In this document: positions 1-11,947 of the stretch, piece after piece
Position numbering within the stretch: position 1 is the first letter of the stretch
Layout: each line of letters starts with the position of its first letter
Source of the DNA: Stereocaulon alpinum
Lineage: Eukaryota; Ascomycota; Lecanoromycetes; Lecanorales; Stereocaulaceae
Assembly: GCA_018257865.1 (NCBI GenBank)
Contig: JAEUBA010000194.1
Coordinates: 1 to 28,055 of the forward strand
Length of the DNA: 28,055 nt
Direction: 5' to 3'
The notes under the pieces: generated by a model
Told to the model about the DNA's origin: nothing
Database searches by the model: none
Seen by the model: the letters and a program-made list of their open reading frames with translations, nothing else
Made by a program: the position numbers and the translations under genes

Positions 1-409
1 CCCTAGTACTTTCGCCTTATAAAGGAAGTAGTTAAACCTATTCTTCCTACTTTAGAGTTAGACTACTATCGAGCTTTCTACCTTCCTAAGCTTTAGGTAG
101 TAGTTATACCTTTCTCTAAATAACAGTTTATTCTATATAGGTATATGAGAGTACTTAGGGATAGTATCCTTATATACCTCCTACTACTTAATCTACTTCG
201 CTATTACCTAGCCTTATATCTTCTTAGCTAGGACGCCTACGTCTTAATACTCCTCGATATCCGTTTTTAGGTTATACTAATATACCTTCCTCCTTATCGC
301 TGTTACCGCTTAATCCTAATCCTTCGCCTTAAGCTCCTGCAGGGCCTATTCTTCCTTTTCTAGTAATAGGGTTAGGCGTGTTGGGCGCGCCCTTCCTCTC
401 CTTCCCCGC
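1..409 (-). mobile_element. LINE copy A: fragment of ORF2 C-terminal region (left edge of window)
   Basis: This is a decayed piece of the same Tad1-like LINE found four more times in the window. It aligns base for base with 22168-22570 of the best-preserved copy and with the reverse complement of about 2806-3214 of its own neighbour. It covers the region between the reverse transcriptase and the C-terminal Cys-rich domain of ORF2. The element's 3' end lies off the left edge; its 5' truncation point is 409. It is less mutated than the matching part of the 410-3789 copy: around 375-390 it keeps TG dinucleotides that are TA there. It is therefore an independent copy, not a late duplicate of the neighbour. 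No target-site duplication can be assessed because one end is missing. Confidence 0.85.
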
Positions 410-3400
410 TACTAGTAAGCTATATATTAAAGGATAGTCTAATAACTATCCTAAAACTAGAGGAAGCACTAAGGAATAAGGGTAAATATATAGTTATAAG
501 AGACTTTAACCTATACTACCTATATTAAAATAACTTAAGACGAATAATATACTACGCTATAGTAAATAAGCTGCTAGAGGTAGTAGGAGAGAAAGGTATA
601 GTTCTAAGACTACTAGAGAAGGTAGTTATATAGTAGAATAGGGGCTTAGAGAGTACTATTAACCTTATATTCCTAACCGAAGGCGTATATAATATAATAG
701 TAAAGTATAGGGTAAGGAATAACCTTAATATAGGATTAGACTATATACTAATTATTATAAAGCTAGAATAGATATAGAGCGAACGCCTAGTACGCTAGAA
801 GAGGGCTTAGAAAAGGATAGAGGCGAAGGTAACTAGGGAGGAAATCTAGAAATATATAAAGATCCTAAATAAAGTAATAAGCTAGTACTTAGTAGACTTT
901 AAAGATACTATTAACTAGTATATTAATAGGCTTATAGCTATACTATAAGAGGTAATAGAAGATACTATCTTATATAAGGAACTATACGTAGGGGCTAAGC
1001 TATATTAGAATAGGGTATATATAAGGGTAACTAAAGTATTATAGGTAGCGCTTAAGGCCTACTACTATAGTAGGAACGTAGAAACTAAGGAAGCCCTCTA
1101 TTAGGCTAAAAGGGAAAAGGTTACTACCCTATAGAAGGCTAGGATAATAGCTTTTAGAGAGGGAGTTTATAAGGTATTACTAAGACTAGGAGGAGTATAG
1201 TAACTTATTAAGTAGGGAAGGGAGAGGAGTATACGCCTTAAAGAGCTACCGTAATTCCTAGCTATTAAAGACGGAAACGGGAATAAAGTAATAGACTTTA
1301 AGGGGAAGGTAGAGGCCCTAAGGAGGGTCCTCTTTTCACCCCTACCCCTAGTAGACTTAACGGATATAGAGGGGGCTAACTACCTAAAACCTATAGCGAT
1401 AGATAGCGAGATTACCTTAAAGGAGGTAAAGGATACGATTTAGTACTTAGTAGTAGATAAGGCCCTAAGGATCTTAAAGATCCTAAATAGGTTCCTAAGA
1501 GTAGTATACGTAGAGATAATAGAGACGTTTAGGAGGATATTTTAAGTATACTTAGACTATAGATACTACCTAAAGAAGTTCTAGGAGGCGAATATAGTAA
1601 TACTAAAGAAACTAAAAAAGACTAACTATTTAGAGCCTAAGGTATACTAGCCTATTACGTTACTAGATATACTTAGGAAAGTATTAGAGATAGTAATAGC
1701 GAAATATCTTAGTAAAATAGCTAAAAGGAATTACCTACTCCTAAAATACTAGATAGGGGGTAGAAAGAGATACTTAGTAGAAATAGCCTTAAAGACTATT
1801 ATAAATTTAGTCTATATAATATAGAACTAAGGTAAAGATAATATAGCGAGCCTACTATTACTAAATATAGTAGGGGTATTTAATAATATATCCTATAAAA
1901 GGCTACTCTATAACCTAAAGATAAAAGGAATCCCTAAGGGAATTATTTAGTAGATTATAAGCTTCCTTAAAGATAGAGCGATATTAATTACTCTAAGAGG
2001 TAAAACTAGCCTAGTAGAGGCGATAGAGATAGGGATTCTATAAGAATTACCTATATTATTAATTCTATTTCTCTTTTTTAATATACTACTAATTAAAGTA
2101 TACTTAAAAGTAAAAATCCTAGTATAAGTAGGAGGATTCGTAGATAATATATACCTACTAGTATATAATAAGATAACAGAAATAAACTATAGGTAGCTAG
2201 AATAGGCCTATAAGCTCTACTAAATATAGGCGAAAATATATAAGGCGATATTTACGCCCTAAAAGTATAAACTAGTATATCTATTATACGCCCCTAAAAG
2301 GTTTAATATAAAGGAGATAGTATAATTTAGTAATATAGAGGTTAAGCTAGAAGCGAGTATTAGGGTCTTAGGGCTATATATTAATACTAAACTCCGCTAG
2401 GGCCTATATATAGCGTAGGTAAAGGTAAAGGCCGCTACTTAGGCCTAGGCGATTAAGTACTTAGTAGGGTTAACTTAGGGAGCTATATTTAAGAAGTATA
2501 GGAAGGTATATAGTATAATAGTAAGACCTATACTTATATTCGCTACTCTAATATAGTATACCCCTACTAGGGGGTGAGGAGCTATAGAAAAGTATATTAA
2601 GACGCTTGCGATAATATAGAATAACTACTTATAGATAGTACTTAGAGTATATATAGTAATACTAGTCTAAGTCCTAAAAGTAGAGGTAGTTATTATACCT
2701 ATCTAAACCTATCTAGACGCCCTAGTTATAAGATACTAGGTACTAAGGGGAGTATACCCCTTAATAATTAAAGGTAACCGCTTAATTTATAGAAGACTAT
2801 AGGGAAGGAGAGGAAGGGCGCGCCTAATATACCTAACCTTATTACTAAAAAAGGAAGAATAGGCCCTATAGGAGCTTAAGGCGAAGGATTAGGATTAAGC
2901 GGTAATAGTAATAAGGAGGAAGGTATATTAGTATAACCTAAAAATAGATATCGAGGAGTATTAAGACGTAGGCGTCCTAGCTAAGAAGATATAAGGCTAG
3001 GTAATAGCGAAGTAGATTAAGTAGTAGGAGGTATATAAGGATACTATCCCTAAGCACTCTTATATACCTATATAGAATAAACTATTATTTAAAGGAAGGT
3101 ATAACTACTACCTAAAGCTTAGGAAGGTAGAAAGCTCGATAGTAGTCTAACTCTAAAGTAGGAAGAATAGATTTAACTACTTCCTTTATAAGGTAAGGGT
3201 ACTAGGGGTCCGCAGTACCTACTATAGTTATAGATAGAGGAATTAGGATATAAAGTATATTCTCCTATACTACCTAAAGCTTAGCGATACTTAAAGGGAG
3301 CTTATTAAAGAGGTAGAGACTTATAATATTAAGACTATACTAGTTAAGGTTACTAGTATAAGAGCGGCTATAAGATAGCTAATTAGGTTAGGATTCTTAA

Positions 3401-3742
3401 TATAGTATTAACTTACTAGGGAATAGCTCTCCTAGTCTAAACTCCTTATTAAAGTAGAACTAGTAATAAAAACCCTAAAGATAAAGAAGCCTAAGCGTAA
3501 GTAGAAGCTAAAGGCGGCGGAGCTACTAGAGTATTATAAGGCCTATTAGGGTAGCGGAGATTATTATTACTAGTATTATAAAGCCTAGTAGTAAGGTTAG
3601 ATAGGTAGAGTAGGATAATAAGTAAGCTAATAAGTAAAAGTTTTTAGCTAGAAGGGGTAACTCTAGAAAGGTTTCTTTCGCGTCTAGAGGGCCTTTAACC
3701 CCCCCTAGATTTCCTAATAATATAAGAGAATACCCTTATTAG
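410..3742 (+). pseudogene. LINE ORF2 remnant of copy B (endonuclease part, RT, Cys-rich C-terminus)
   Basis: This is the decayed ORF2 of copy B. The endonuclease motif GDFNLYHP of the family appears as RDFNLYYL near 498-520. The reverse transcriptase catalytic box is at 2137-2148 and reads FVDN, where FVDD is expected, consistent with a G to A change in the second Asp. The thumb is followed by a C-terminal segment of the fungal LINE type, including a K(T/A)RV-GV-S motif before a Cys/His-rich stretch. The stop TAG at 3740-3742 lies in the same relative place as in the other copies. Dozens of in-frame TAG and TAA codons make it non-functional. The N-terminal half of the endonuclease is missing. 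Confidence 0.82.
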
Positions 3743-3789
3743 TATATATAGATACTAGAATAGGCGTATAAATTAATTAATTAATTAAT
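410..3789 (+). mobile_element. LINE copy B: 5'-truncated Tad1-like non-LTR retrotransposon
   Basis: This copy begins inside the endonuclease domain of ORF2 and runs through the reverse transcriptase, the C-terminal domain and the 3' tail. The tail at 3771-3789 reads AATT repeats where other copies have AATC, which is what RIP of CA to TA would produce. The distance from the endonuclease motif to the ORF2 stop, about 3.24 kb, equals that in the full-length copies, so it carries no large internal deletion. It landed in the helicase pseudogene at 3790, cutting off that gene's downstream part. Its left end abuts copy A with no intervening target DNA, so a target-site duplication cannot be shown. 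Confidence 0.9.
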
Positions 3790-4870
3790 AGTTATCTCTA
3801 TAATCCTATTAGCTATATAGATAAGGGTACTCCCCTAGGTATTATCTTTAGCGGTCTAGAATTTCTTAGATACTAAGAATTAGATTAGAGTATTATAACT
3901 AAGCTAGTCCTAAAGCTAGTTAGCGTTAGTAAGTAAAGTATTACGTATAATATACCGTAGTAGGATAAGATAGAATTTATTATTAAGTATATAACTAATT
4001 CTAAGGATAATATAAGGTAGGTAGGTATTATCTAGGACTAAAGCTAGTACGAAGAATAGTCTAATATAATTAGGTTACTTAGTATAGGTATTATTATATC
4101 TATACTTTTTTAAACTAAATAAGTTATAAGACTTCTCTAAAGGTTATTTACTAGTATATTAGTTAACTACTCTAGGTACTTTATTAAGTAGTCTTATAAG
4201 TATATATATTACTTCGTCTCTATAAGGTAGTATATAGTCGGGTAGATTAAAGTTAGTAGTAATAGTATTAAGGACCTTAGTAAGGTCCTAGCTAAAACCT
4301 TAAAAATTTCCGCCCTAAATAATAGTACCCTATAGGCGGTCTTTAAGTACTTAATAGAGGGTACTAAATAAACTATTACTATATTATAAGCCTCTATAGA
4401 TATTAGGGAAGTTCTATAGGATTTTAGGCGGACTACTAGACTCTAGCTTACTAATAAGCGTATAGAAATTAGCCTTAGTTAGTATAGACTCTAATATTAT
4501 ATTAACTTAAGAGTTAATTTAAGAAGGATTAGTAGTAACTTCTTTAGTCTATTAAGAAAGCTAGTAATTATCTATATAGTATCTAAGAATTCTAATAGTC
4601 CTAGGTTAATCCTTTAGTTATAGAAAGTATTATAAGTTAGTCTTAGAAAGAATATTATAAGCTTTAGATCCTAAGTTACTAACTAGCTAATCTCTAGGCC
4701 TATAGTAGCCTTAGTTAGCGTAGGCTTTAGCGTTATATTAATATAAGGGTTAATCTAAAAAGGACTAGCTATATTAGATAGTATTATAGATAATTCTAAC
4801 GCGTCTATAATAAGAAGAATAATAATAGTATAAATAAAGGAGGAAGAAGTTAAGGATTCTTCGCTAAGTT
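3790..4870 (-). pseudogene. SNF2-like helicase pseudogene, copy 1 (N-terminal part only)
   Basis: This stretch is an inverted, diverged copy of about 10735-11640, the start of the long helicase pseudogene on the other strand. Shared blocks include an 18-bp near-palindrome of the form AAGGACCTTAGTAAGGTCC near 4271, and matching sequence near 3819, 3890, 4390, 4730 and 4849. The reading direction is inferred from copy 2, where the long coherent frame runs on the plus strand, so this copy is read on the minus strand. Only the region before the ATPase motifs is left: LINE copy B was inserted at 3790 and what lay downstream is not in the window. The protein part here has no motif that identifies it by itself; the function rests entirely on homology to copy 2. 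Confidence 0.6.
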
Positions 4871-5141
4871 AGAGCGAAGATATCACGCTTTCCTAAAAGT
4901 TACTAGGGAACCCTAAGTTACTAAGCGCGCCGGTAGGGCTAATAGCACTATTTAGCGGAACTAGTAACTTAATATTACTAATAGTATTAAATCAGCCTAA
5001 TCTATAACTCTTTACTACTAATTTAATAATATTAGTCTAGCTAGTAACTAGATATTGCTATTAGTATAATATCTAACTAATTAGTATATCTATTACGCGT
5101 TCAGCTAGCTATTAGCTTAATTAGTAATATAACGCTACTAA
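4871..5141. other. AT-rich intergenic stretch with no recognised gene
   Basis: No coherent frame or motif was recognised. The stretch keeps a few CA/TG dinucleotides (for example near 4883, 4994 and 5100), which is unusual here and suggests it was not fully covered by RIP. Confidence 0.4.
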
Positions 5142-5145
5142 TATA

Positions 5146-5224
5146 CAGCTACTAGTCTTCTTTTTAAGTTATTATAATTAATAAACTCTTATATAGTCTA
5201 TATATATCTACTAATTAGTAGCTG
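5146..5224. mobile_element. 79-bp MITE-like inverted-repeat element with TA duplication
   Basis: The sequence TATACAGCTACTA at 5142-5154 is repeated in exact inverted form at 5216-5228. Read as an element, it starts CAGCTACTA and ends TAGTAGCTG and is flanked by TA on both sides, the arrangement of Tc1/mariner-type elements and their MITEs. It has no coding capacity. The terminal CAG/CTG retain CA and TG, unlike the RIP-saturated surroundings, as expected for something too short to trigger RIP. A chance hairpin is possible in such biased DNA, but the arms contain G and C and match at 13 of 13 positions. Confidence 0.5.
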
Positions 5225-5229
5225 TATAT

Positions 5230-6129
5230 CTTTATATAAAATTTAAGTAGGTAGTTAAAGCTAAATAAAGTCTTCTATATATATAATCCGTTTGAATTAT
5301 AGCTACTACTGATAGCTCCTTTAGTATATAAAAGCTACTTTTGAGTAAAGGCTTAACTCTATAATAACCTATTATCTACTAATACGACTATATCTTCTAC
5401 TCCTTATAATTCGAGTAAATAACTAATATAGAGAGTTACGACGTTTAGTTACTAACTTATTAGCAGTACCTTATAAAACTTTACTAAATTAGGGGCGTAT
5501 ATATTTCGCCCTTTTTTACACTTATCTAATTAGTATCCGGTAGCTTAATTAGGGGGGCTTTAAGAATAGTATCTAAGTATATCCTTCTTACTATTATCCT
5601 AGCTAGTATACTATATAGTCGCTTATTATAGATGTTACTATTTCTAAGGTAGTATGTTAATATAGAGATATACTACTACGTATCTTAAATAGTTTAGGAC
5701 GAGTACTTAAGGTTCTTAAAGCTTTATTATATATTTATAGCTATATAGACGTAGTATATTAATATTTTAAAAATATAACCTTACTACTCTATAAGCTTAA
5801 TATACTAGATTCTTAAAATTATAATATTAGGACCCTTAAATAGATTACTAGCCGCTGTTATAAATAGAAGTAATAATATTAGCGTCCCTAGTATATATAG
5901 CGGTAGAAATTCTATCTAAAGACTAAAATAGAACCTATATACTTAATACTTAAGATAATAAAGTATAGGAATAGCTTATTAAGTCTATTCTATATTAGTA
6001 TACCTATTAGATATTTCTAAGTTAGTATTAACCTTTCTTAAGCTAGGAAAATATTACTACTAGATATAGCTTAGTAGTACTTAGCTATTAAAACTTAATA
6101 AGCTATAGATATTTAAGTTAGGTTTTATA
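5230..6129. other. AT-rich stretch, no gene recognised
   Basis: About 900 bases with no convincing coding frame on either strand. It lies between the MITE-like element and the repeats at 6130-6227 and could contain the outer end of the Plavaka-type transposon, but no terminal inverted repeat was identified. Confidence 0.35.
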
Positions 6130-6215
6130 CTATCTAAGTAGTATCTAACTTAGGGTTTACCCTATCTAAGTATTATCTAACTTAGTTCTACCCTATCTAA
6201 GTTAGATAAATATCT
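6130..6215. repeat. Three direct repeats of about 32 bp
   Basis: CTATCTAAG recurs at 6130, 6162 and 6193, spaced 32 and 31 bases. The first two units share the continuation ending TATCTAACTTAG, which is itself the inverse of CTAAGTTAGATA found in the third unit. The cluster sits downstream of the transposase C-terminus, where subterminal transposase-binding repeats of a DNA transposon would lie. A related inverted motif occurs at 10241-10257 on the other side of the transposase. Confidence 0.6.
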
Positions 6216-6227
6216 AGCTAGATATTT
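6208..6227. repeat. Perfect 20-bp palindrome
   Basis: AAATATCTAGCTAGATATTT is its own reverse complement at all 20 positions. It directly follows the direct repeats at 6130-6207 and may be part of the same subterminal region. Confidence 0.7.
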
Positions 6228-6708
6228 CTTAATAACTCCCCTTATAATTTACAGTCTTATCGCTATTATTTTAGTAAAGTATTATTATAAAGGCTTAATA
6301 TCTAATGAATTTACTCCCTATCTTCCCTATTAGACTCTATATACGACTCTATAAGCTTAATAACCTCTCTACTCCTTAGCTTACTAAAGTACCTAAATAT
6401 TAGTAATATATAAGGGCCGTAGACCTAATACTAAAGTAAGTAAATATTATATATATAAGACGCTATATAGCCTACTAATATAATAAAGTTATAATTAAAT
6501 ATACTAAAGAGCGAATTAATACCGCTGCGGTAATTAAAATTATAGGTTAGTTCTTTATATTAGAGGTTTTCCTTAAGACTAAAGCCTTAGCTTTAGATAC
6601 TATAAGAGTAGTTAGTAGTAGTATTTCCTCTACTCTATTAACTTAGATATATTTATAGTATTATCTCTCCTCCTTTTATAGTATTATACTTAGGTTTATA
6701 GCGTTACC
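6228..6708. other. Non-coding stretch downstream of the transposase
   Basis: No conserved protein motif was seen after the transposase C-terminus. Frames can be read but match nothing recognised. It is probably the 3' untranslated or terminal part of the transposon. Confidence 0.35.
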
Positions 6709-9700
6709 TAAAAAGAATTTAGTAGGAATTTAGCGTAGATTCGTTATACTACCTTAGTATTAATTATTAAGAATTTAGGGTAATATACTATATTATATTA
6801 GTCCTAGTTAATAAAACTATTAATATAGAATATCTCTTTTCCTCTAACTATTTCTAGTATTAGATAAGTACTTCGCTCGATATTTAGTAGTCTATAGAAG
6901 TAGCGAGCGCCTATTATTTAAGGATTAAGTATAAATAACGCCTATACCTTTTTAACTTTAACTATTCTATAGTACTCTTATACCTACCTTAGATATTAAT
7001 AATTAAAGACTTCTATAAAGGTAGCTTAGATATAACTAAGTTATTACTTAAAGTCCCTAGTACTAAGATCCTTTACCTCTATAATAACTAAGACCTAGCT
7101 AACTAACTTTCCCTCCTATATAACTTCTAAGTTTTAACTCTTATAGTCTTATTCTTAAACCTATACGTAATCTCTATATTAAGTTAAATACTATAAATAT
7201 TTATAAGGTCTATAGACTACTAAATTCTTATAGAGATATCCTAAATTAGAGGAGTCCTCTCCTATAGTCTTTTAATATATAAGGCCTAAATAAATATAGA
7301 CTAAGTAGCTCTTAACCTAGCTATAATCTACCTCCCTTTTATTAATATTTAGGTTTAAGGTTATACTACCGTAGCTTAGCGTTTTCGCTTAGTACGCCTT
7401 AAAAAACGTAGCTAGGCTTTAGAGAAACTTAGCTATATTTAGCTATTTAGCTATATCCCTCGCCGTTCGCTAGTAATAATTATTATATCTATATAGGTAT
7501 TTTAGTATATAGTACTCTTCTACGTCTACTCGCTATCTTAGTTAATATAAATTTAGGAGGACCCTAGCCTTTATACTTTTCTTATCTTCTTATTTTCTCT
7601 TTTAATAAAGTAATATAGGCTTTATCTTTTCGAAAGTTTTAATATCCTATATAATTATTAACTTAATATAATATTCGTTATATTCTATTAATTACTCCTA
7701 GTAATTCTTATACTTATTTATTCGATTATAGTAATTCTTAAGTAATATTAGATATACCCTTTTAAAGGCTTAGGTACTATATCTATCTAGCGGACCGTAG
7801 TATCTAATTATATTAATATAGTAACTAATACTATAAAATTTAGGAAAGTTAAAGGTTTACTTACCTATTTACTTATTAATTAGTCTATACTTTCGAAATA
7901 CCTTTTTAAGTAGATTAATCCTTTCTAACGCTACGTCTATATATTTTAGTATTACTTTATTATAGGATTAGTATCTTATAAGTATAATAAAGTTAATAAT
8001 AGCTCGTCCTATATATAGTATATCTAAGGTTTTTTTAGATAAAAGAGGCGCGAAGACGGGTATTATAATTTATAATATCTCTTTACTCTCCTCTCCTATT
8101 TATTAGCTTAGCTTACTAAACTCCTAAAATTACCTCAGCTTAGTAAATTTAGGTATAGCTTAAAAGTAGGCGTTAATTAAGGCTTATACCTTAAGCTTTA
8201 TTTATCCCTTTCTAATATACTCCCTTAGCTAGTCTAGGAGGTAGTTTAATAGCCCTTTAACTATTAATTAGTATAATATATTAAACGTCTATAGTTAGTA
8301 GACGTTAACTATAAAGTAGTTATCTATAAAGTTAGGCTAGTTATATACTATTATATCTAGTAAAAGCTTAGGCGTATTCTTATTATACGCTTTTTATATC
8401 TATAGCTACTCTATAGTATTTTTAGATATTTACTTTAGATATAGTATTTTAGGACGTAGTCGTTCCCGTTTATTTAGTAGTACTAAGTAGACCGGATAGT
8501 ATTTACCGCTCTTAATTAAGGTTATTAGGACTTATTCCTTATAGTCGCTTAATATAGACGCGAGTATTAGGTAGTATTATTATATTCGTCTATCTATATA
8601 TATAATAAGGATCCCCTTAGGCGCTAGCTCCTTAAGTACTTTAATAGAATACTATTAGTATATTAAGTAAAATCTATACTTTAGCTAGCTTACCCTTAAC
8701 TATAAGCCCTATAGCGTAGTAATATACCTTAACTTTTATACTATTATAGACTAATAGTACTAGTCTAAGTAATATTATCCCTAGCTAAACCTATACCCGC
8801 CGAATACCTTAATTAAGGTTACTAATAGTAATATAGACTAGCTACGCCTACTAATCTCCGTATATCTATAATAAATAGGTCTTATCTAATAATATTATAA
8901 CTAGTACTACTATTAAGCTATTAGGGAGCTTATCTTATATCTCCTACTACTAGCGGGCTATATATATCTTACTAATAATTAGACCCCCGTCGAGGTTTCG
9001 CTAGCGTATTAGTATATAGTTAATACTTAAATTAAAAGGTTTATATTTAATAAGAGTTCGTATTATACCTATTATATTAAAGTAGAGTATATAATATATT
9101 CTAGTCGCCTTATTTAGTTAAATTAATAGGACCCTAAACGCTTACTAAGACTATCTACTAGTATTAGCGGAATACTTAATAGTATATAGCTTAACTTTTA
9201 GTTATTAAGCGCTATTAAAGCTACAGCGTCTATAGAAAGGTTATAATTAAGTATCTTTAAAGAAATTATCTATTATACTACTAGATAGTCGCGCGTTATA
9301 TATCTATAAAGCTAGGGTATAATTAGCTTCTAATTAGAAAGGGTATTAGTCTTAGTTTAACTTAGGTATTAACTTAGGTATCGACTTAGGTATTAACTTA
9401 GGTATTAACTTAGACTAAGGTATAGAGATAGACTCTACTAAGGTTATATCCTCTTCCTCTAAAAGCCTACTAGTACCTTACTCCTATAGATAGTACTCTA
9501 TAAAACTAACTATTAAGGTAGAGATAATACCTATAATACTTAATACTATTATTAACTTTAATTAATTAAGTTCTATATTTAGCTTATCTTACTAGTACTA
9601 AATCTTATTAGTAGAGTTAATAAGTTTAAGTAATTACCTTAAAGTATTATTATCTATTAAAATAGTTAGGTCCTCTTAATAGACTTATCTACCTTCGCCT

Positions 9701-9900
9701 TTATAAGAATTATTACTAATTATATTAACCTTATCTCTTTAATATTTATAAGTAGGGCCCTTAACTTTATCTTTATTAAGGCGTACTTATCTCCTATATA
9801 TCTAATTAGGGTCTTAGCCCTTATAGCGTAGTAGATACTTAATTAAGCTACTTCCGCTACTATACTACTTTTAGTAGTATTTATACTATTAATCTATCTA
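6709..9900 (-). pseudogene. Plavaka/KDZ-type DNA transposase, RIP-degraded
   Basis: Read on the minus strand, this frame follows the order of fungal Plavaka transposases (KDZ superfamily, cut-and-paste DNA transposition). Near 9180-9300 it has the FFKD-L-PF...SFNSA segment. Near 8970 is the W-rich A-R-W-W block ahead of the conserved core. The core DKT is at 8869-8886 and PVYITI(G)N at about 8818-8842. After it come a KG-I...DG-IR-CYPILA-type segment (8490-8640) and a YPVYLV segment matching the family CPRC. IPKFTKLR is at 8134-8160, FNFPKF at about 7838-7858, and a C-terminal YYPKF...FLLNSF ends near 6709. Stops are TAA/TAG throughout, and more than one frame is needed across 8.5-8.7 kb, so it has indels too. 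The N-terminal limit is uncertain; I did not recognise the zinc finger some members carry. Confidence 0.78.
9359..9413. repeat. 12-bp minisatellite within the transposase N-terminal region
   Basis: AACTTAGGTATT is repeated four times (9359, 9371, 9383, 9395) plus a partial fifth copy. The units differ at only two positions. The 12-bp length keeps frame and on the minus strand would give a repeated IPKL tetrapeptide, so it probably coded a low-complexity linker ahead of the transposase core. Confidence 0.75.
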
Positions 9901-10710
9901 GCTTAAGTATAATATAGAGGTATTATTATTAAGATTAATATATTTAAGTAGGTATTAGTAAATATATTCGCTACTAGATCTATTAAGCTAACCTACTATA
10001 AGTTAGGATAAATCTATCCTTATATTACCTTAAATCGCCTATCTCTAACTATTACTATTAAGTAAATTATAATATACGTATAGTAGGATATTATCCTATA
10101 GAAGGTATTAATTAATAAATAGTTTAAGGGGATTTTTTTTCTATATAATATATTTAATAAACGCCCTATTTACTTATCTTATTAAGAAATATAATTAGTT
10201 ATAAACCTTATAGTATATATCCCTATTACTAAAATATATATCTAAGTTAAACTTAGATTATTTTTATATAAGAGTACTTAACTAAGATTTATATTTTAAA
10301 GAATAGAATAAGAAAGCTAATTAAGCTTTATAAGTAGATAATAATTTATAATACTCTATCTTTATTAGATATTATATATTAAGTATAAAGCTAGATATAA
10401 TATATTAGAAACTAGCTATCCGCTTTCTATATATTATATATATATAAGTTCTACTCTTAATTAATATCTCTATCTATTATATTAAGCTCGCTACTTTTAA
10501 TCTTTTAGTAGCTTAACTTACCTACTTTTTACTACTATAATATACTTTTCTATAGAGAATAGCCTATATCGCCTAATTATATTAAGGTTTATTTATTTAG
10601 AGATATAGTTACCTTACTAGTATTACCTTTACTTATTACTTTTACTAACTACTAACTAATCGCTATTATAAATTAAACCTTAGTATAAATCCCTACTACC
10701 TACTAGTCCT
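9901..10710. other. AT-rich stretch upstream of the transposase
   Basis: No gene was recognised. Frames on the minus strand may include the transposase N-terminus, but no zinc-finger spacing could be confirmed because RIP turns both Cys and His codons into Tyr codons. A perfect short inverted repeat lies at 10241-10257. Confidence 0.35.
10241..10257. repeat. 17-bp inverted repeat related to the 6130-6227 motifs
   Basis: TCTAAGTT and AACTTAGA form perfect 8-bp arms around a single base. The same core, CTAAGTTAGATA, occurs in both orientations in the 6130-6207 cluster. The two sites bracket the transposase. Confidence 0.45.
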
Positions 10711-10802
10711 TCTAAATTAGCGAATAATCCTTAATTCCTCTTATCCTAAGTAAAGAATCCTTAACCCTTTCCTATCCTAAGTAAAGAATCCTTAACCTTT
10801 CT
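10711..10802. repeat. Three 31-bp tandem repeats at the start of helicase copy 2
   Basis: TATCCTAAGTAAAGAATCC recurs at 10742 and 10773 with a 31-base period; a more diverged unit precedes at 10711. The period is not a multiple of three, so this is probably non-coding leader or promoter sequence. Copy 1 has only one comparable unit near 4849-4865. Confidence 0.7.
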
Positions 10803-11947
10803 TTCTTCTATTTATATTATCCTAAAGTTCTTCCCTAATCTACTTATACTATCCCTAAATTCTTCTTATTACCTACCCCTCTAAATTATCTATAATATTA
10901 TTTAATATAGCTAGTCTCCCTCTTATTAACTCTTATATTAATATAACGCTAAAGCTTATCCTAATAGAGGCTAACTTCTATACTATTATTAGTAAGATAA
11001 AGTTAGGAATTCTATAGAACTTTAGTAATATCTATAAGGGCCTAAGGTACTATACTAGCCTTTTTAGCGCCTTACGTTAAGTAATTAAAAACCGCCTCTA
11101 GAGTACCGCCCTTTAGGGTATAAATCTAAGGAGTTATAATAAGGACCTTACTAAGGTCCTTAACTCTATTACTACTAACTTTAACCTTCTTAATTATATA
11201 CCCCCTTTCCGCGATAAGGTACTATATATACTAATAAGACTAATAAATAAAGTACCTACTATAGTAAATTAATAGGCTAGTAAATAGCCCTTAGAGAATT
11301 CTTATAACTTAATAAATTCTAAAATAGCTAGATATAATAATACTTATATAGAGTAATCTAACTATACTAAACTATTCTTTATATTAGCCCTAATCTTAGA
11401 TAATACCTATCCGCCTTATATCCTCCTTAGAATTATTTACGCGCTTAGGGATAAGTTCTATCTTATCTAACTAAGGTAGATTATATATAATACTTTAATT
11501 ACCAACGCTAATTAGCTATAGGATTAAATTAGTTATAATACTCTAATCTAAATCTTAGTAATAAAGGATTTCTAGACTATAGAAGATAATATCTAAGGGA
11601 GTACCCTTATCTATAAAGCTAGTAGAATTATATAATTAATTACTAACTTAGATCTATAGAATACTATTCGCTATATATATTTACTTAGTTACCGGCGTTA
11701 TAAGCTCTACGTTAACCTAAAGGTACTTTATTAATTATACTATATTAATTAATAGTTAGGATATTTACTAATAGGTATAATAGTATTAATTAAGGGTAAT
11801 ATAGCCTATCTAAACTAACCTTATAAAAGTATTTTTAATATTACTTACCGCTTAAAACCTCCTTCTACTATAGTACTACCTAAGGGGAATACCCTTAAAA
11901 GATAATTTACCCTAAAGCCTCTTATTAATCCTTTTAATCTTACTAAT

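Noticed and set aside
1..3789. Twin-priming inversion as the explanation of the A/B fusion
   Set aside because: Twin priming inverts the 5' part of one element, giving two segments that adjoin in the element. Here the inverted segment lies inside the region also present in the sense segment.
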